From: Mesorhizobium japonicum MAFF 303099
GTDB taxonomy: Bacteria > Pseudomonadota > Alphaproteobacteria > Rhizobiales > Rhizobiaceae
Direction of reading: 5' to 3'
Length of the DNA: 64,000 nt
Assembly (NCBI RefSeq): GCF_000009625.1
Contig: NC_002678.2
Coordinates: forward strand, 2,604,001-2,668,000
Notes under the pieces: generated by a model
Databases searched by the model: none
Seen by the model: only the letters and a program-made list of their open reading frames with translations
What the model was told of the DNA's origin: nothing
Part shown: one piece after another, positions 27,765 through 36,120 of the stretch
Numbering within the stretch: position 1 is the first letter of the stretch
Layout: every line of letters begins with the position of its first letter
Translations under genes and position numbers: made by a program

Positions 27765-30731
27765 TCACCGCTCCTTGAGCACGGCCTCGACAGTGGCAAC
27801 AAAGTCATCGAGCGAGCGATCCCCGCGAATCTCGATGCGCGGAAGGTCGATGAGATCGCAATCGAGGTCCGCCGGCCCGTGTCTGGCGCCGAAGCCAATC
27901 CGATAGCCGCACTCCCTGGCCAGCCGCCCAAGCCGTCGGTCGGTGACAGAGAAGGGTGCCGTGAACGCCGTGGTTGGCCGACCGGTCCACCGTTCGATGA
28001 ACATACGAGAGCGCAGGAGCTCGGCGGCCAGGTCAGAACTCGACAGACCATCGATCGCGCGATGCGTTGCCATGTGGCTTCCGAAGAAAGCACCTTCGCC
28101 GGCGAGGCGTCGCACCGTCCCGGCGTCCATAAGCTGCGTCGGCGGACCGTTGTGGGCGTCCCACTGTGCACCTTTACCCACTAGGTCCGTCACCAGGAAC
28201 ACTTCCGCAGTCAGGTCGTTCGCGCGCAAGGTCGGCCACGCATGGTCGGCAAAGTTCTGGAAGCCGTCATCGAAGGTGATGAGCACGGGGCGGCCAACGA
28301 AAGGTTGACGGTTGGCGATGCACCCTTCCAGCTGCTCTGAATTAATCGCGTGAAAGCCATTGGCGCGCAGCCATGCCATCTGGCTGCCGAATCCCGCGGG
28401 TGTGAGCCGAAAACGGGCGAGCGCGGCCGGACCATCATCCGAGACGCTGTGATACATGAGGACAGGGACACGCTGCCGCTGTTCGTTACGCGCGACGTCG
28501 CGGCGCAAAGCCCGCGCCCCGCCCCAGATGATATTTCGCGCGACCCCGATTTCGATCTGCGCGCGGATTGGCGCATGATCGATCATCGGTTCCGTCACCA
28601 AATCGTCCGGAGACAGGCGACGGAAGCGGTCTATGCGGTAGAGCTCGGTCTGGATCGATTGCTCGAGCACGAGGCCTTCGGTCGCCGCCAGCGTCTCCGA
28701 GATCGCTTGGGCACCGAACGTGTTCCAGTCGAAGCCCGTCCTTTCAACATTGTCACGTAGCACGAATGCGTGTGCGGTGATGAAACTGCCGCCAGGCGCC
28801 AACGCCTCAGTGAATTTTTTGGTGATGCGCCGCAGATCGGCGAGATCATCCAGATAGTAGAGCACTTCCGAACAGACGATCAGATCCATCTCACCCGGCA
28901 GCATGTCCGCAGCGAAATCCAGTACGCCAAATTCTATGTTAGGCTGATCGCCGCATCGCGCACGGGCCCGCTCGATGGCTATGGCGGAGATGTCGGTTGC
29001 AGTCAGATGGCTTACGCGCGGCGCCAGCTGCCGCGTGAAGTGGCCCTCCGCGCAGGCCAGCTCAAGCACCCGTCCGATGGGACCGGCAGGTAGGATTTCG
29101 AGCTGCCGCTGATATTTTTCCTGCTCATAGAGCGAGCCGTAGTTCCACGGATCCTCGGTCGCGAAATAGCTGTTCCAGAACGCCGTGCGATCATTCGTGT
29201 CCGCGGCTCGTGCTCGGCGCGGCACTGCAGGAGGCTGTTCTGGTTCGGCGCTCGACCGAACCAGCTCCCGCGCTTCAGCGGTCAATTGAGCGAGTTTGCC
29301 GAAGTGACTGTCCGGATCTGACCGGCGTTCGGCTGTGAACAACAATGCCTCCGCTGCAAACGTGTTCGACGTGTCGGCACCAGCGCCCTCTTGCGGCACA
29401 GTTGATCGTCCTGCAAGCCTTGCCGTACTGTCTGCAAGCCGCTCAGCGGGCACGACATTCTGGATCAACTCAATCCAATGATCCCTTGTCACTGTCCCGA
29501 GCACGCCAAACTGCACGACAGCCTCGATCTGGCCGTCCATCATCAGATAGGCATAGATTCGATCGATGCCTTCCGGGAGTTCGATCGCGTTCGGATTGCG
29601 AACGTCGACGCGAATTCCGAGTGTCCGCGCCAGCCTGCGCGGCGCGGCAAGATCGTCGGCATCGAGAAGCATTTGCTCAAGCTGATACTGGACGCGGCGA
29701 CCAGCCGCGGGATTGTCCCAGACCTTGCCGAGTTCGATGATCAACTCGGTGAGGGGGCCGCCGAACCTGCCCCACCTGGCAGCCAATTGCGCCGGCACCG
29801 ACAGGCTTCCGACCATAAGGCCGTCGATGGCCACCTCAGCGATCTCACGCGCCCATTTGCGTCCTGCCGGGAGCGCGCGCAGGGCCTGCGGGTCGATCGA
29901 GCGCGAGCCGCGGCCGCAATCCGACGCGGCGTTCCACAATGCGAACCACGCCAGTGCTTCGGAAGCGGTGCCGCCATTCGCCGAAATCGCTCCATTGGCC
30001 TGTCCCGATGCTGGGTGGCTAACCCTGGGATCAGCAGAAAAGCCGCGGGCGATCACGATTTCCGCATCTGCCAGCATCTGCGTCGAATTGCGGGAGAGCG
30101 AGTTGGGGCTGACCCGATAGAAAGCGAGCGGCTCGTCGACCATCACCCAACGTTTGCCCAAGTGTGCGAGGCGCTGCCACAGATCCCAGTTCTCGCAGGT
30201 GCGCAGCGACACATCGAAACCGCCCAACCCGACAATTGCCTCGCGGTCGACCAGCAGCGCATGAGTGCGAATGGCACACTGGCGGGCGAATGTTTCGAAG
30301 GGCTGGATCGCAACCTCCGTTGAGATGCTCGACGGGGTGAGTTCGCCATCGGGCATCACGCGCCGAGAGCCGCAATAGGCGGCCACTGCATCGGGAGCGG
30401 CCTTCAGCGCGGCGAGCATTTTCGCAAGGAAGCTGGCATCCACCCAATCGTCCGCGTCCAGAAACATGAGCCAATGGCCGCGCGCTGTGGAAATCCCGCT
30501 ATTTCGCGCACCGGCGGCGCTAGAAGTGGAAGACCTCAACGTCCGAAATCGGGCGTCGTGCTCCACATAACCGGCGATGATCGCGGGGGTGCGGTCCGTG
30601 GAGGCGTCGTCGACGATGACCGCCTCCCAATCCACTATTTCCTGATCGAGAAGGCAATCGAGTGCGCGCGCTAGCGTCGCCTCCGCGTTGTGCGCAGGAA
30701 CCACGATTGAAACCAAGGGACTGTGCGCCAC
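27765..30731 (-). CDS. Trifunctional glycosyltransferase / SAM methyltransferase / polysaccharide deacetylase
   Basis: A 988-residue fusion of three enzymes. Residues 1 to about 330 are a GT2 glycosyltransferase (VSIVVPAHNAEATLARALDC, IVDDASTD, MFLDADDW with the DxD-type Asp). Residues about 515-720 are a NodS-like methyltransferase (FWNSYFATEDPWNYGSLYEQ, RVLELACAEGHFTRQLAP, CSEVLYYLDDL). Residues about 750-988 are a NodB-like deacetylase (VPVLMYHSVSDDGP, ITFDDGF, SHMATHRA metal motif). In nodulation, separate NodC, NodB and NodS make, deacetylate and N-methylate a chitin backbone; a similar set of activities in one chain suggests a surface or secreted modified glycan. This is a known fusion family in databases, as I recall. 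Start GTG 30731. Its substrate is unknown. Confidence 0.88.
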   Translation of the reverse strand: MAHSPLVSIVVPAHNAEATLARALDCLLDQEIVDWEAVIVDDASTDRTPAIIAGYVEHDARFRTLRSSTSSAAGARNSGISTARGHWLMFLDADDWVDASFLAKMLAALKAAPDAVAAYCGSRRVMPDGELTPSSISTEVAIQPFETFARQCAIRTHALLVDREAIVGLGGFDVSLRTCENWDLWQRLAHLGKRWVMVDEPLAFYRVSPNSLSRNSTQMLADAEIVIARGFSADPRVSHPASGQANGAISANGGTASEALAWFALWNAASDCGRGSRSIDPQALRALPAGRKWAREIAEVAIDGLMVGSLSVPAQLAARWGRFGGPLTELIIELGKVWDNPAAGRRVQYQLEQMLLDADDLAAPRRLARTLGIRVDVRNPNAIELPEGIDRIYAYLMMDGQIEAVVQFGVLGTVTRDHWIELIQNVVPAERLADSTARLAGRSTVPQEGAGADTSNTFAAEALLFTAERRSDPDSHFGKLAQLTAEARELVRSSAEPEQPPAVPRRARAADTNDRTAFWNSYFATEDPWNYGSLYEQEKYQRQLEILPAGPIGRVLELACAEGHFTRQLAPRVSHLTATDISAIAIERARARCGDQPNIEFGVLDFAADMLPGEMDLIVCSEVLYYLDDLADLRRITKKFTEALAPGGSFITAHAFVLRDNVERTGFDWNTFGAQAISETLAATEGLVLEQSIQTELYRIDRFRRLSPDDLVTEPMIDHAPIRAQIEIGVARNIIWGGARALRRDVARNEQRQRVPVLMYHSVSDDGPAALARFRLTPAGFGSQMAWLRANGFHAINSEQLEGCIANRQPFVGRPVLITFDDGFQNFADHAWPTLRANDLTAEVFLVTDLVGKGAQWDAHNGPPTQLMDAGTVRRLAGEGAFFGSHMATHRAIDGLSSSDLAAELLRSRMFIERWTGRPTTAFTAPFSVTDRRLGRLARECGYRIGFGARHGPADLDCDLIDLPRIEIRGDRSLDDFVATVEAVLKER

Positions 30732-30737
30732 GCCGTC

Positions 30738-30902
30738 TTACCCGCGCCCAGTTCGAAGATAGGACAAGATGCGTTGATCTCCCTCGGCGTGAGCCGTCAC
30801 AATCGACGCCAATCCGTCCGTCGACCCATCGTCCACCACGACTATATCCAGTACCTGGTAGGTCTGCCGGCGGATACTGGCAAGCGTTGCGCCGATTCGA
30901 CA
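30738..30902 (-). pseudogene. Fragment of a second GT2 glycosyltransferase
   Basis: Reading leftward, this stretch encodes IGATLASIRRQTYQVLDIVV followed by VDDGSTDGLASIV, the N-terminal nucleotide-binding part of a GT2 glycosyltransferase. The first strand (usually V-S-V-I-I-P-x-Y-N) is missing and the frame stops after about 54 codons, before the DxD motif. It ends 6 bases upstream of the fusion gene start, on the same strand. The simplest reading is a relic of a neighbouring glycosyltransferase lost by deletion, next to insertion-sequence debris. Confidence 0.65.
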
Positions 30903-30947
30903 AGAGTCCGCGAATGTCAAAAACGGATGGCAGCACTGCTCTGTCAA

Positions 30948-31583
30948 GATCGGGGCGAATTAGAGGCAGGCAGAGAAGACCTGAAGACAGGCTGAATGGC
31001 AGCGCTCACCGCAGAGGTTGGGTCGGCGCAACCGCGGCCATGGGGTTGGCAGCGTTCAACGGAAAACAAACGGTCGCGGAAGGCAACGCTGGCAAAGGGC
31101 GATGTGGTCATCCTCGACAATCTTGCTGCCGACAAGAGGCTTGCCGCCGAAAAGATCATACGAGCCAGAGGTGCATGGCTGCTCTTCCTGCGGCCCTACA
31201 GCCCCGGTCTCAGCCCGTGTAAGGATGGATGTCGGATCGGATTTGGTGAACAGGTCACACGTCACCGCACTTGCGCTGACCATTCCGAGAGCCTGTCAGG
31301 CTGCCTGCGGCTCGTAACGCGATCCCGGCTGACCGGAGACCTTGGTGCCGATGCCGAGCGGCGCCGGGATGGCAGCGACGAAACGCCCGAACGAAAGGCG
31401 CGCGGCCTTTAAATCGCGACTAGCCCTAGCCCAGTGGCGAGGCAGCCACAGGATGGACATTTCAGCCCATATGGAAAATGATCATGTTGCCATGCACAAC
31501 ACTGCAGTGCTCTGATCTCGACGAGAAAGCCTGAGCGTAGAAGCGGATCAACCGACCTCCGGGTCCAGCGAGCGAGGACGCAA
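30948..31583. other. Decayed intergenic region with IS630 scrap
   Basis: This 636-base gap between the glycosyltransferase remnant and the RND adaptor holds the IS630 transposase fragment at 31095-31217. Elsewhere I recognise no intact gene, RNA or clear promoter. Open frames here on both strands lack domain sequence. The last 150 bases presumably include the RND operon promoter. Confidence 0.5.
31095..31217 (+). pseudogene. IS630-type transposase remnant
   Basis: About 41 codons encode KGDVVILDNLAADKRLAAEK followed by IIRARGAWLLFLRPYSPGLS. This matches the second DDE Asp (MDNL) and the PPYSPDLNP signature of IS630-family transposases. The catalytic DxN and final Glu region (usually NPIEQ) is broken after GLSP. 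No flanking terminal repeats or TA target duplications were recognised. It is a decayed fragment only. Confidence 0.6.
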
Positions 31584-32798
31584 ATGGACACCCCAAAGAA
31601 TGGGCGATTGCATCGCGACGCAGGCGGACGCCCCCGTCGATCAGCCGGCTGGCTTGCCCGCGCCGCCGTGTCGGCGGCATTCCTGCTCGGTATGGCTTTC
31701 AGCAGCACTGCGTTTGCGCAGAACCAGCAGCTACCCGTGGTGACGGCGGCCAAGCCGGTGGTCCGTGAAATCGTCGAAGACGACGAGTTCGTCGGGCGCT
31801 TCGAAGCCGTCGACCAGGTCGCCATCCGTTCGCGCGTCAGCGGCTATCTGGACAAGGTCAGCTTCCAGGACGGCGCACTGGTCAACAAGGGCGACCTGCT
31901 CTTCACCATCGACCAGCGTCCTTACCAGGCGGCTTATGATGCCGCCAAATCGCAAGTGGATGTCGCCAAGAGTCTGCTCGAATTCTCCAAGATGCAGCTG
32001 GATCGCGCAGACGAACTCGCCAAGACCGGCAATATCTCAACCGCGACGGTCGACGACCGCCGGCGGGAATACCTTTCCGCGCAGGCGCAGATGCAGGGCG
32101 CGACGGCTGCGCTGACGACGGCTAGCCTGAACATGGAATTCACCGAGATCAAGGCGCCCTTGTCCGGCCGCATCGACCGCCGCCTGGTGTCGGTTGGCAA
32201 CCTTGTGCAGCCGGATTCCACCTTGCTGACGACCATCGTTACGCGCGATCCGATCGACTTCTATTTCGACGTCGATGAGCGCCTGTATTTCAGCTACGCC
32301 CGCGACGCGAAGGTGCGTGGCGGCAGCATGCAGGAAGGCGCTGGCGGGCTCGACGTCGTGGTTCGCGTCGCCGACCGCGCCGAGGCGGTATTCAAAGGCA
32401 AGCTCGATTTTGCCGAGAACCGGATCGACAACGCGACCGGCACCATGCGGGTGCGTGCAAGGTTTCCCAACGCCGACGGCATTCTCCAGCCAGGCATGTT
32501 CGGGCGCATCAACGTGCCGGGGTCGCTGCCGCATAGCGGCGTGCTGGTGCCCGACGAGGCGATCGGCGCCGATCAGGATCGCCGCATCGTGTTCCTGGTG
32601 GATAACGCCGGGACGGTGTCGGCGAAGCCCGTGCGCACCGGCCCGCTTCTCGACGGCTACCGGGTGATCCGCGGGGGCCTGACCGGCGACGAGACGATTG
32701 TCGTCAACGGGCTGATGCACGCCAGGCCCGGCACCAAGGTGAAGGTCGAGATGGTGACGTTGCCACCCAAGGCCGAGACCGCCGGGTTGCAGCAATGA
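31584..32798 (+). CDS. RND efflux periplasmic adaptor (MexA/AcrA type)
   Basis: A 404-residue membrane fusion protein. After a basic N-terminus comes a signal-type hydrophobic segment (AAVSAAFLLGMAFSSTAFAQ). The lipoyl/barrel halves are seen as VGRFEAVDQVAIRSRVSGYL and ITPPTIxx-like EIKAPLSGRIDRRLVSVGN, with a coiled-coil hairpin between. It bridges the inner-membrane pump to an outer-membrane channel. Start ATG 31584 has a GAGG site. The pump gene overlaps its stop by 4 bases. No TolC-type gene or TetR-type regulator is next to it. Confidence 0.9.
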   Translation: MDTPKNGRLHRDAGGRPRRSAGWLARAAVSAAFLLGMAFSSTAFAQNQQLPVVTAAKPVVREIVEDDEFVGRFEAVDQVAIRSRVSGYLDKVSFQDGALVNKGDLLFTIDQRPYQAAYDAAKSQVDVAKSLLEFSKMQLDRADELAKTGNISTATVDDRRREYLSAQAQMQGATAALTTASLNMEFTEIKAPLSGRIDRRLVSVGNLVQPDSTLLTTIVTRDPIDFYFDVDERLYFSYARDAKVRGGSMQEGAGGLDVVVRVADRAEAVFKGKLDFAENRIDNATGTMRVRARFPNADGILQPGMFGRINVPGSLPHSGVLVPDEAIGADQDRRIVFLVDNAGTVSAKPVRTGPLLDGYRVIRGGLTGDETIVVNGLMHARPGTKVKVEMVTLPPKAETAGLQQ

Positions 32799-35700
32799 GA
32801 TTCGCACATTTCTTCGTCGACCGTCCGATCTTCGCATCGGTCGTTTCGATCGTCTTGCTGATCCTTGGCGGGATTGCTTATACCCAGCTGCCGGTCGCGC
32901 AATATCCCGAGATCGCGCCGCCGACCATCGTCGTTCGCGCGCAGTATCCGGGCGCCGACGCAGAGACGGTTGCAGCGACGGTGGCAACGCCGATCGAGCA
33001 GGAGATCAACGGCGTCGAGGGCATGCTCTACATGTCGTCCTATTCGTCGGGTGACGGGGCGATGGCACTGACCATCACCTTCAAGCTGGGCACCGATCTC
33101 GACAAGGCGCAGGTGCTGGTGCAGAACCGCGTGTCGGTCGCCGAGCCGCGCCTGCCCGAAGAAGTCCGCCGCCTCGGCATCACCACCACCAAGAGCTCGC
33201 CCGACCTGATGATGGTCGTGCACATGCTGTCGCCCGACAATACCTACGACCAGCTCTACGTCTCGAACTACGCCCGCTCGCGGGTGCGCGACATACTGCT
33301 CAGGTTAGACGGCGTCGGCGACCTCATCATCTTCGGCGAACGCGAATATTCGCTGCGCATCTGGCTCGATCCGGAAAAACTGTCCGCCCTGGGGATGACC
33401 TCGGGCGATGTGGTACAGGCGCTGCGCGACCAGAACGTCCAGGTGTCGGGCGGCTCCATCGGCGCGCCGCCCACCAACACCGGCACGGCGTTCCAGTACA
33501 CGGTCACCACGCAAGGCCGCTTCAACGACGCACGCGACTTCCGATACGTGATCGTCAAATCGACCGACGACGGCCGCCTGATCTCGCTGCAGGACGTGGC
33601 GCGCATCGAACTCGGCGCCAAGGATTACGTCACCAACTCCTATCTCAACGGCAAACCGGCGGTGGCACTCGCCATCTTCCAGCGGCCGGGCACCAATGCG
33701 CTCGCCGCAGCCGCGGAGATCCAGGATAAGATGAAGGAGCTTTCCCGCGACTTCCCGAAGGGGTTGAGCTACGACATCGTCTACAATCCGACCGAGTTCG
33801 TCGCCGAGTCGATCCAGGAGGTCTACAAGACGATCCTCGAGGCGATGCTGCTGGTCATCATCGTCATCATCGTCTTCCTACAATCGTGGCGCATGGCGAT
33901 CGTGCCGATCGTGGCGATCCCCGTGTCGCTGATCGGCACGCTGGCGGTGCTTTACGCTGCCGGCTTCTCGCTCAACATGCTGACGCTGTTCGGCCTCGTG
34001 CTGGCGATCGGCATCGTCGTCGACGATGCGATCGTCGTGGTCGAGAATGTCGAGCGCAATATCGCCAGTGGGCTGGCGCCCAATCCGGCGTCGCACCTGA
34101 CCATGAACGAAGTCGGAACGGCGATCATCGCGATCTCGCTGGTGCTGATAGCCGTGTTCGTACCGACAGCCTTCGTCCCCGGCATTTCCGGGCAGTTCTA
34201 CCTGCAGTTTGCGATCACCATCGCGGTGTCGACGGCGATCTCGGCATTCAATTCGCTGACTCTTTCGCCCGCGCTGGCCGCACTGCTGTTCAAGCCGCAC
34301 CACGCCGCGGCGGCGCCGCCGCGCTTTTTCCTGGCACGGTTCGGACGGGCGCTCGCCGACGGCTTCAATCGCGGCTTCGACAGGGTCGCCCATTGGTATT
34401 CGAGCATCATCCGCGTGCTGGTCGGCTCGCGGATAGCGATCGCCGCCATGCTGGCCGTTTTCGCAGCCCTCATCTACGCCACGGTCTACATGGTGCAGGC
34501 GGTGCCGCGCGGTTTCATCCCGTCGCTCGACCAGGGCTATGCGATCGTCGTCGTCCAGTTGCCGGACGGCGCCGCGCTGTCGAGGACCGATGCAGTCATC
34601 CAGCAGGCATCGCAGATCATCCAGAAAACGCCAGGCGTCGACTACGCAGTCGCCTTCGCCGGCTTCTCCGGCGCGACCTTCACCAACGCCAGCAACCAGG
34701 GCGTGATCTTCGCCAGGTTCAAGCCGTTTGACGAGCGACTGAAAGCCGGCCAGTCGGCGACCCAGGTCATCGGCAATCTGTTCGGCAGCCTGCAAAGCAT
34801 CAAGGAAGCCTTCATTATCGCGCTGCCGCCGCCGCCGATCCGCGGCGTCGGCAATGCCGGCGGCTTCAAGCTACAGATCCAGGAGCGCAACAGCGCCGAC
34901 ATGCGGCAGATCCTGGCGCTTGCCTACGAAATCGCCGGCAAGGCCAACAAGACTCCGGGGCTTACGGGCGTGTTCACCACGTTCTCCGCGTCGAGCCCGC
35001 AATTCTTCCTGGCGATCGATCGCGACAAGGCGCGCATCCTGAACGTGCCGATCCCCAACATCTTCGAGACGCTGTCGATCAATTTGGGCACCGCCTACGT
35101 CAACGACTTCAACGCTTTCGGGCGTGTCTACCAGGTGCGGGCGCAGGCCGACCAGGCGTTCCGCCTCGATCGCGCCGACATCCTGAAACTGAAAGTGCGC
35201 TCGGCGACCGGCGCGCTGGTTCCGCTCGGCACGTTGATCGAGATACGCGACGTCACCGGCCCGGCGCTGGTCCAGCGTTACAACATGTACGTCTCGGTGC
35301 CGCTGCAGGGCAACGCCGCGCCCGGCGTTTCCACGGGCGACGCGCTGGCATTGATGGAAGGGATCACGGCAAAGACGCTGCCGGCCGGTACCTCTTATGA
35401 ATGGACCGAGCTCGCCTATCAGGAGCACAACACCGGCAATGCCGCCGTCTATATCTTCGGACTGTCGGTGCTGTTCGTGTTCCTGGCGCTGGCGGCGCAA
35501 TATGAAAGCTGGGTGCTGCCGTTCGCCATTGTGCTGGTGGTGCCGCTCGGCGTGCTCGCGGCGTTGCTCGGCGTGTCTTTCCGAGGGCTGGACAACAACA
35601 TCCTCGTGCAGATCGGCCTCATCGTGCTGATTGGGCTTGCCGCCAAGAACGCGATCCTGATCGTCGAATTCGCGCGGCAGGCGCAGGAACGCGGCCTGTC

Positions 35701-35998
35701 GGCCGCCGAGGCTGCCGTCGAAGCCTGCCGGCTCAGGCTGCGGCCGATCCTGATGACCGCCTTCTCGTTCATCCTCGGCGTCGTGCCGCTGATGATCGCA
35801 ACGGGCCCGGGCGCGGAAATGCGCCAGTCGCTCGGCACCGCGGTGTTCTCCGGCATGCTCGGCGTTACCTTCGTCGGCCTGTTCCTGACGCCGGTGTTCT
35901 ACGTCGCGCTCAGGTCGCTGTTTTCACGGCGCAAGCCCCGCGCCGAGGCCGAGCCTTCGGGGCCGGCAGAGGCGCCATCCGAGACGGCCGCCAAGTAG
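32795..35998 (+). CDS. RND multidrug efflux pump, HAE1 family
   Basis: A 1067-residue inner-membrane pump of the AcrB/MexB class, of normal length with two six-helix halves and large periplasmic loops. It opens MRFAHFFVDRPIFASVVSIV. The proton-relay Asp pair in helix 4 is present (GIVVDDAIVVVENVERN), as is the partner Lys in helix 10 (GLAAKNAILIVEFA). It exports lipophilic drugs or toxic metabolites by proton exchange as a trimer. It is co-translated with the adaptor. The C-terminal tail is Ala/Glu/Pro rich. A 27-base hairpin between it and the convergent channel gene may terminate transcription. Confidence 0.93.
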   Translation: MRFAHFFVDRPIFASVVSIVLLILGGIAYTQLPVAQYPEIAPPTIVVRAQYPGADAETVAATVATPIEQEINGVEGMLYMSSYSSGDGAMALTITFKLGTDLDKAQVLVQNRVSVAEPRLPEEVRRLGITTTKSSPDLMMVVHMLSPDNTYDQLYVSNYARSRVRDILLRLDGVGDLIIFGEREYSLRIWLDPEKLSALGMTSGDVVQALRDQNVQVSGGSIGAPPTNTGTAFQYTVTTQGRFNDARDFRYVIVKSTDDGRLISLQDVARIELGAKDYVTNSYLNGKPAVALAIFQRPGTNALAAAAEIQDKMKELSRDFPKGLSYDIVYNPTEFVAESIQEVYKTILEAMLLVIIVIIVFLQSWRMAIVPIVAIPVSLIGTLAVLYAAGFSLNMLTLFGLVLAIGIVVDDAIVVVENVERNIASGLAPNPASHLTMNEVGTAIIAISLVLIAVFVPTAFVPGISGQFYLQFAITIAVSTAISAFNSLTLSPALAALLFKPHHAAAAPPRFFLARFGRALADGFNRGFDRVAHWYSSIIRVLVGSRIAIAAMLAVFAALIYATVYMVQAVPRGFIPSLDQGYAIVVVQLPDGAALSRTDAVIQQASQIIQKTPGVDYAVAFAGFSGATFTNASNQGVIFARFKPFDERLKAGQSATQVIGNLFGSLQSIKEAFIIALPPPPIRGVGNAGGFKLQIQERNSADMRQILALAYEIAGKANKTPGLTGVFTTFSASSPQFFLAIDRDKARILNVPIPNIFETLSINLGTAYVNDFNAFGRVYQVRAQADQAFRLDRADILKLKVRSATGALVPLGTLIEIRDVTGPALVQRYNMYVSVPLQGNAAPGVSTGDALALMEGITAKTLPAGTSYEWTELAYQEHNTGNAAVYIFGLSVLFVFLALAAQYESWVLPFAIVLVVPLGVLAALLGVSFRGLDNNILVQIGLIVLIGLAAKNAILIVEFARQAQERGLSAAEAAVEACRLRLRPILMTAFSFILGVVPLMIATGPGAEMRQSLGTAVFSGMLGVTFVGLFLTPVFYVALRSLFSRRKPRAEAEPSGPAEAPSETAAK

Positions 35999-36039
35999 GG
36001 TTACGAATTCGCCGCGTCGGCGATCGAGCAGAGAGGTTT

Positions 36040-36066
36040 CGATGCCCAACCTATACTTGGGCATCG
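36040..36066. terminator. Convergent intergenic hairpin
   Basis: A perfect 10-base inverted repeat (CGATGCCCAA ... TTGGGCATCG) with a 7-base loop lies in the 122-base gap between two convergent genes. A further imperfect arm (GCAGAG/CTCTGC) extends it. It lacks a clear T-run on either strand, so termination is plausible but unproven. Confidence 0.5.
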
Positions 36067-36120
36067 CTCTGCATGACCCAAGGAAAAGTCGCGCGGTGAC
36101 CGACAGGTGTCACAGCTTTC

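Noticed and set aside
30996..31412. 138-codon frame in the decayed gap
   Set aside because: Only about 41 codons match a transposase; the rest is unrelated and the catalytic region is broken, so it is not a functional gene.
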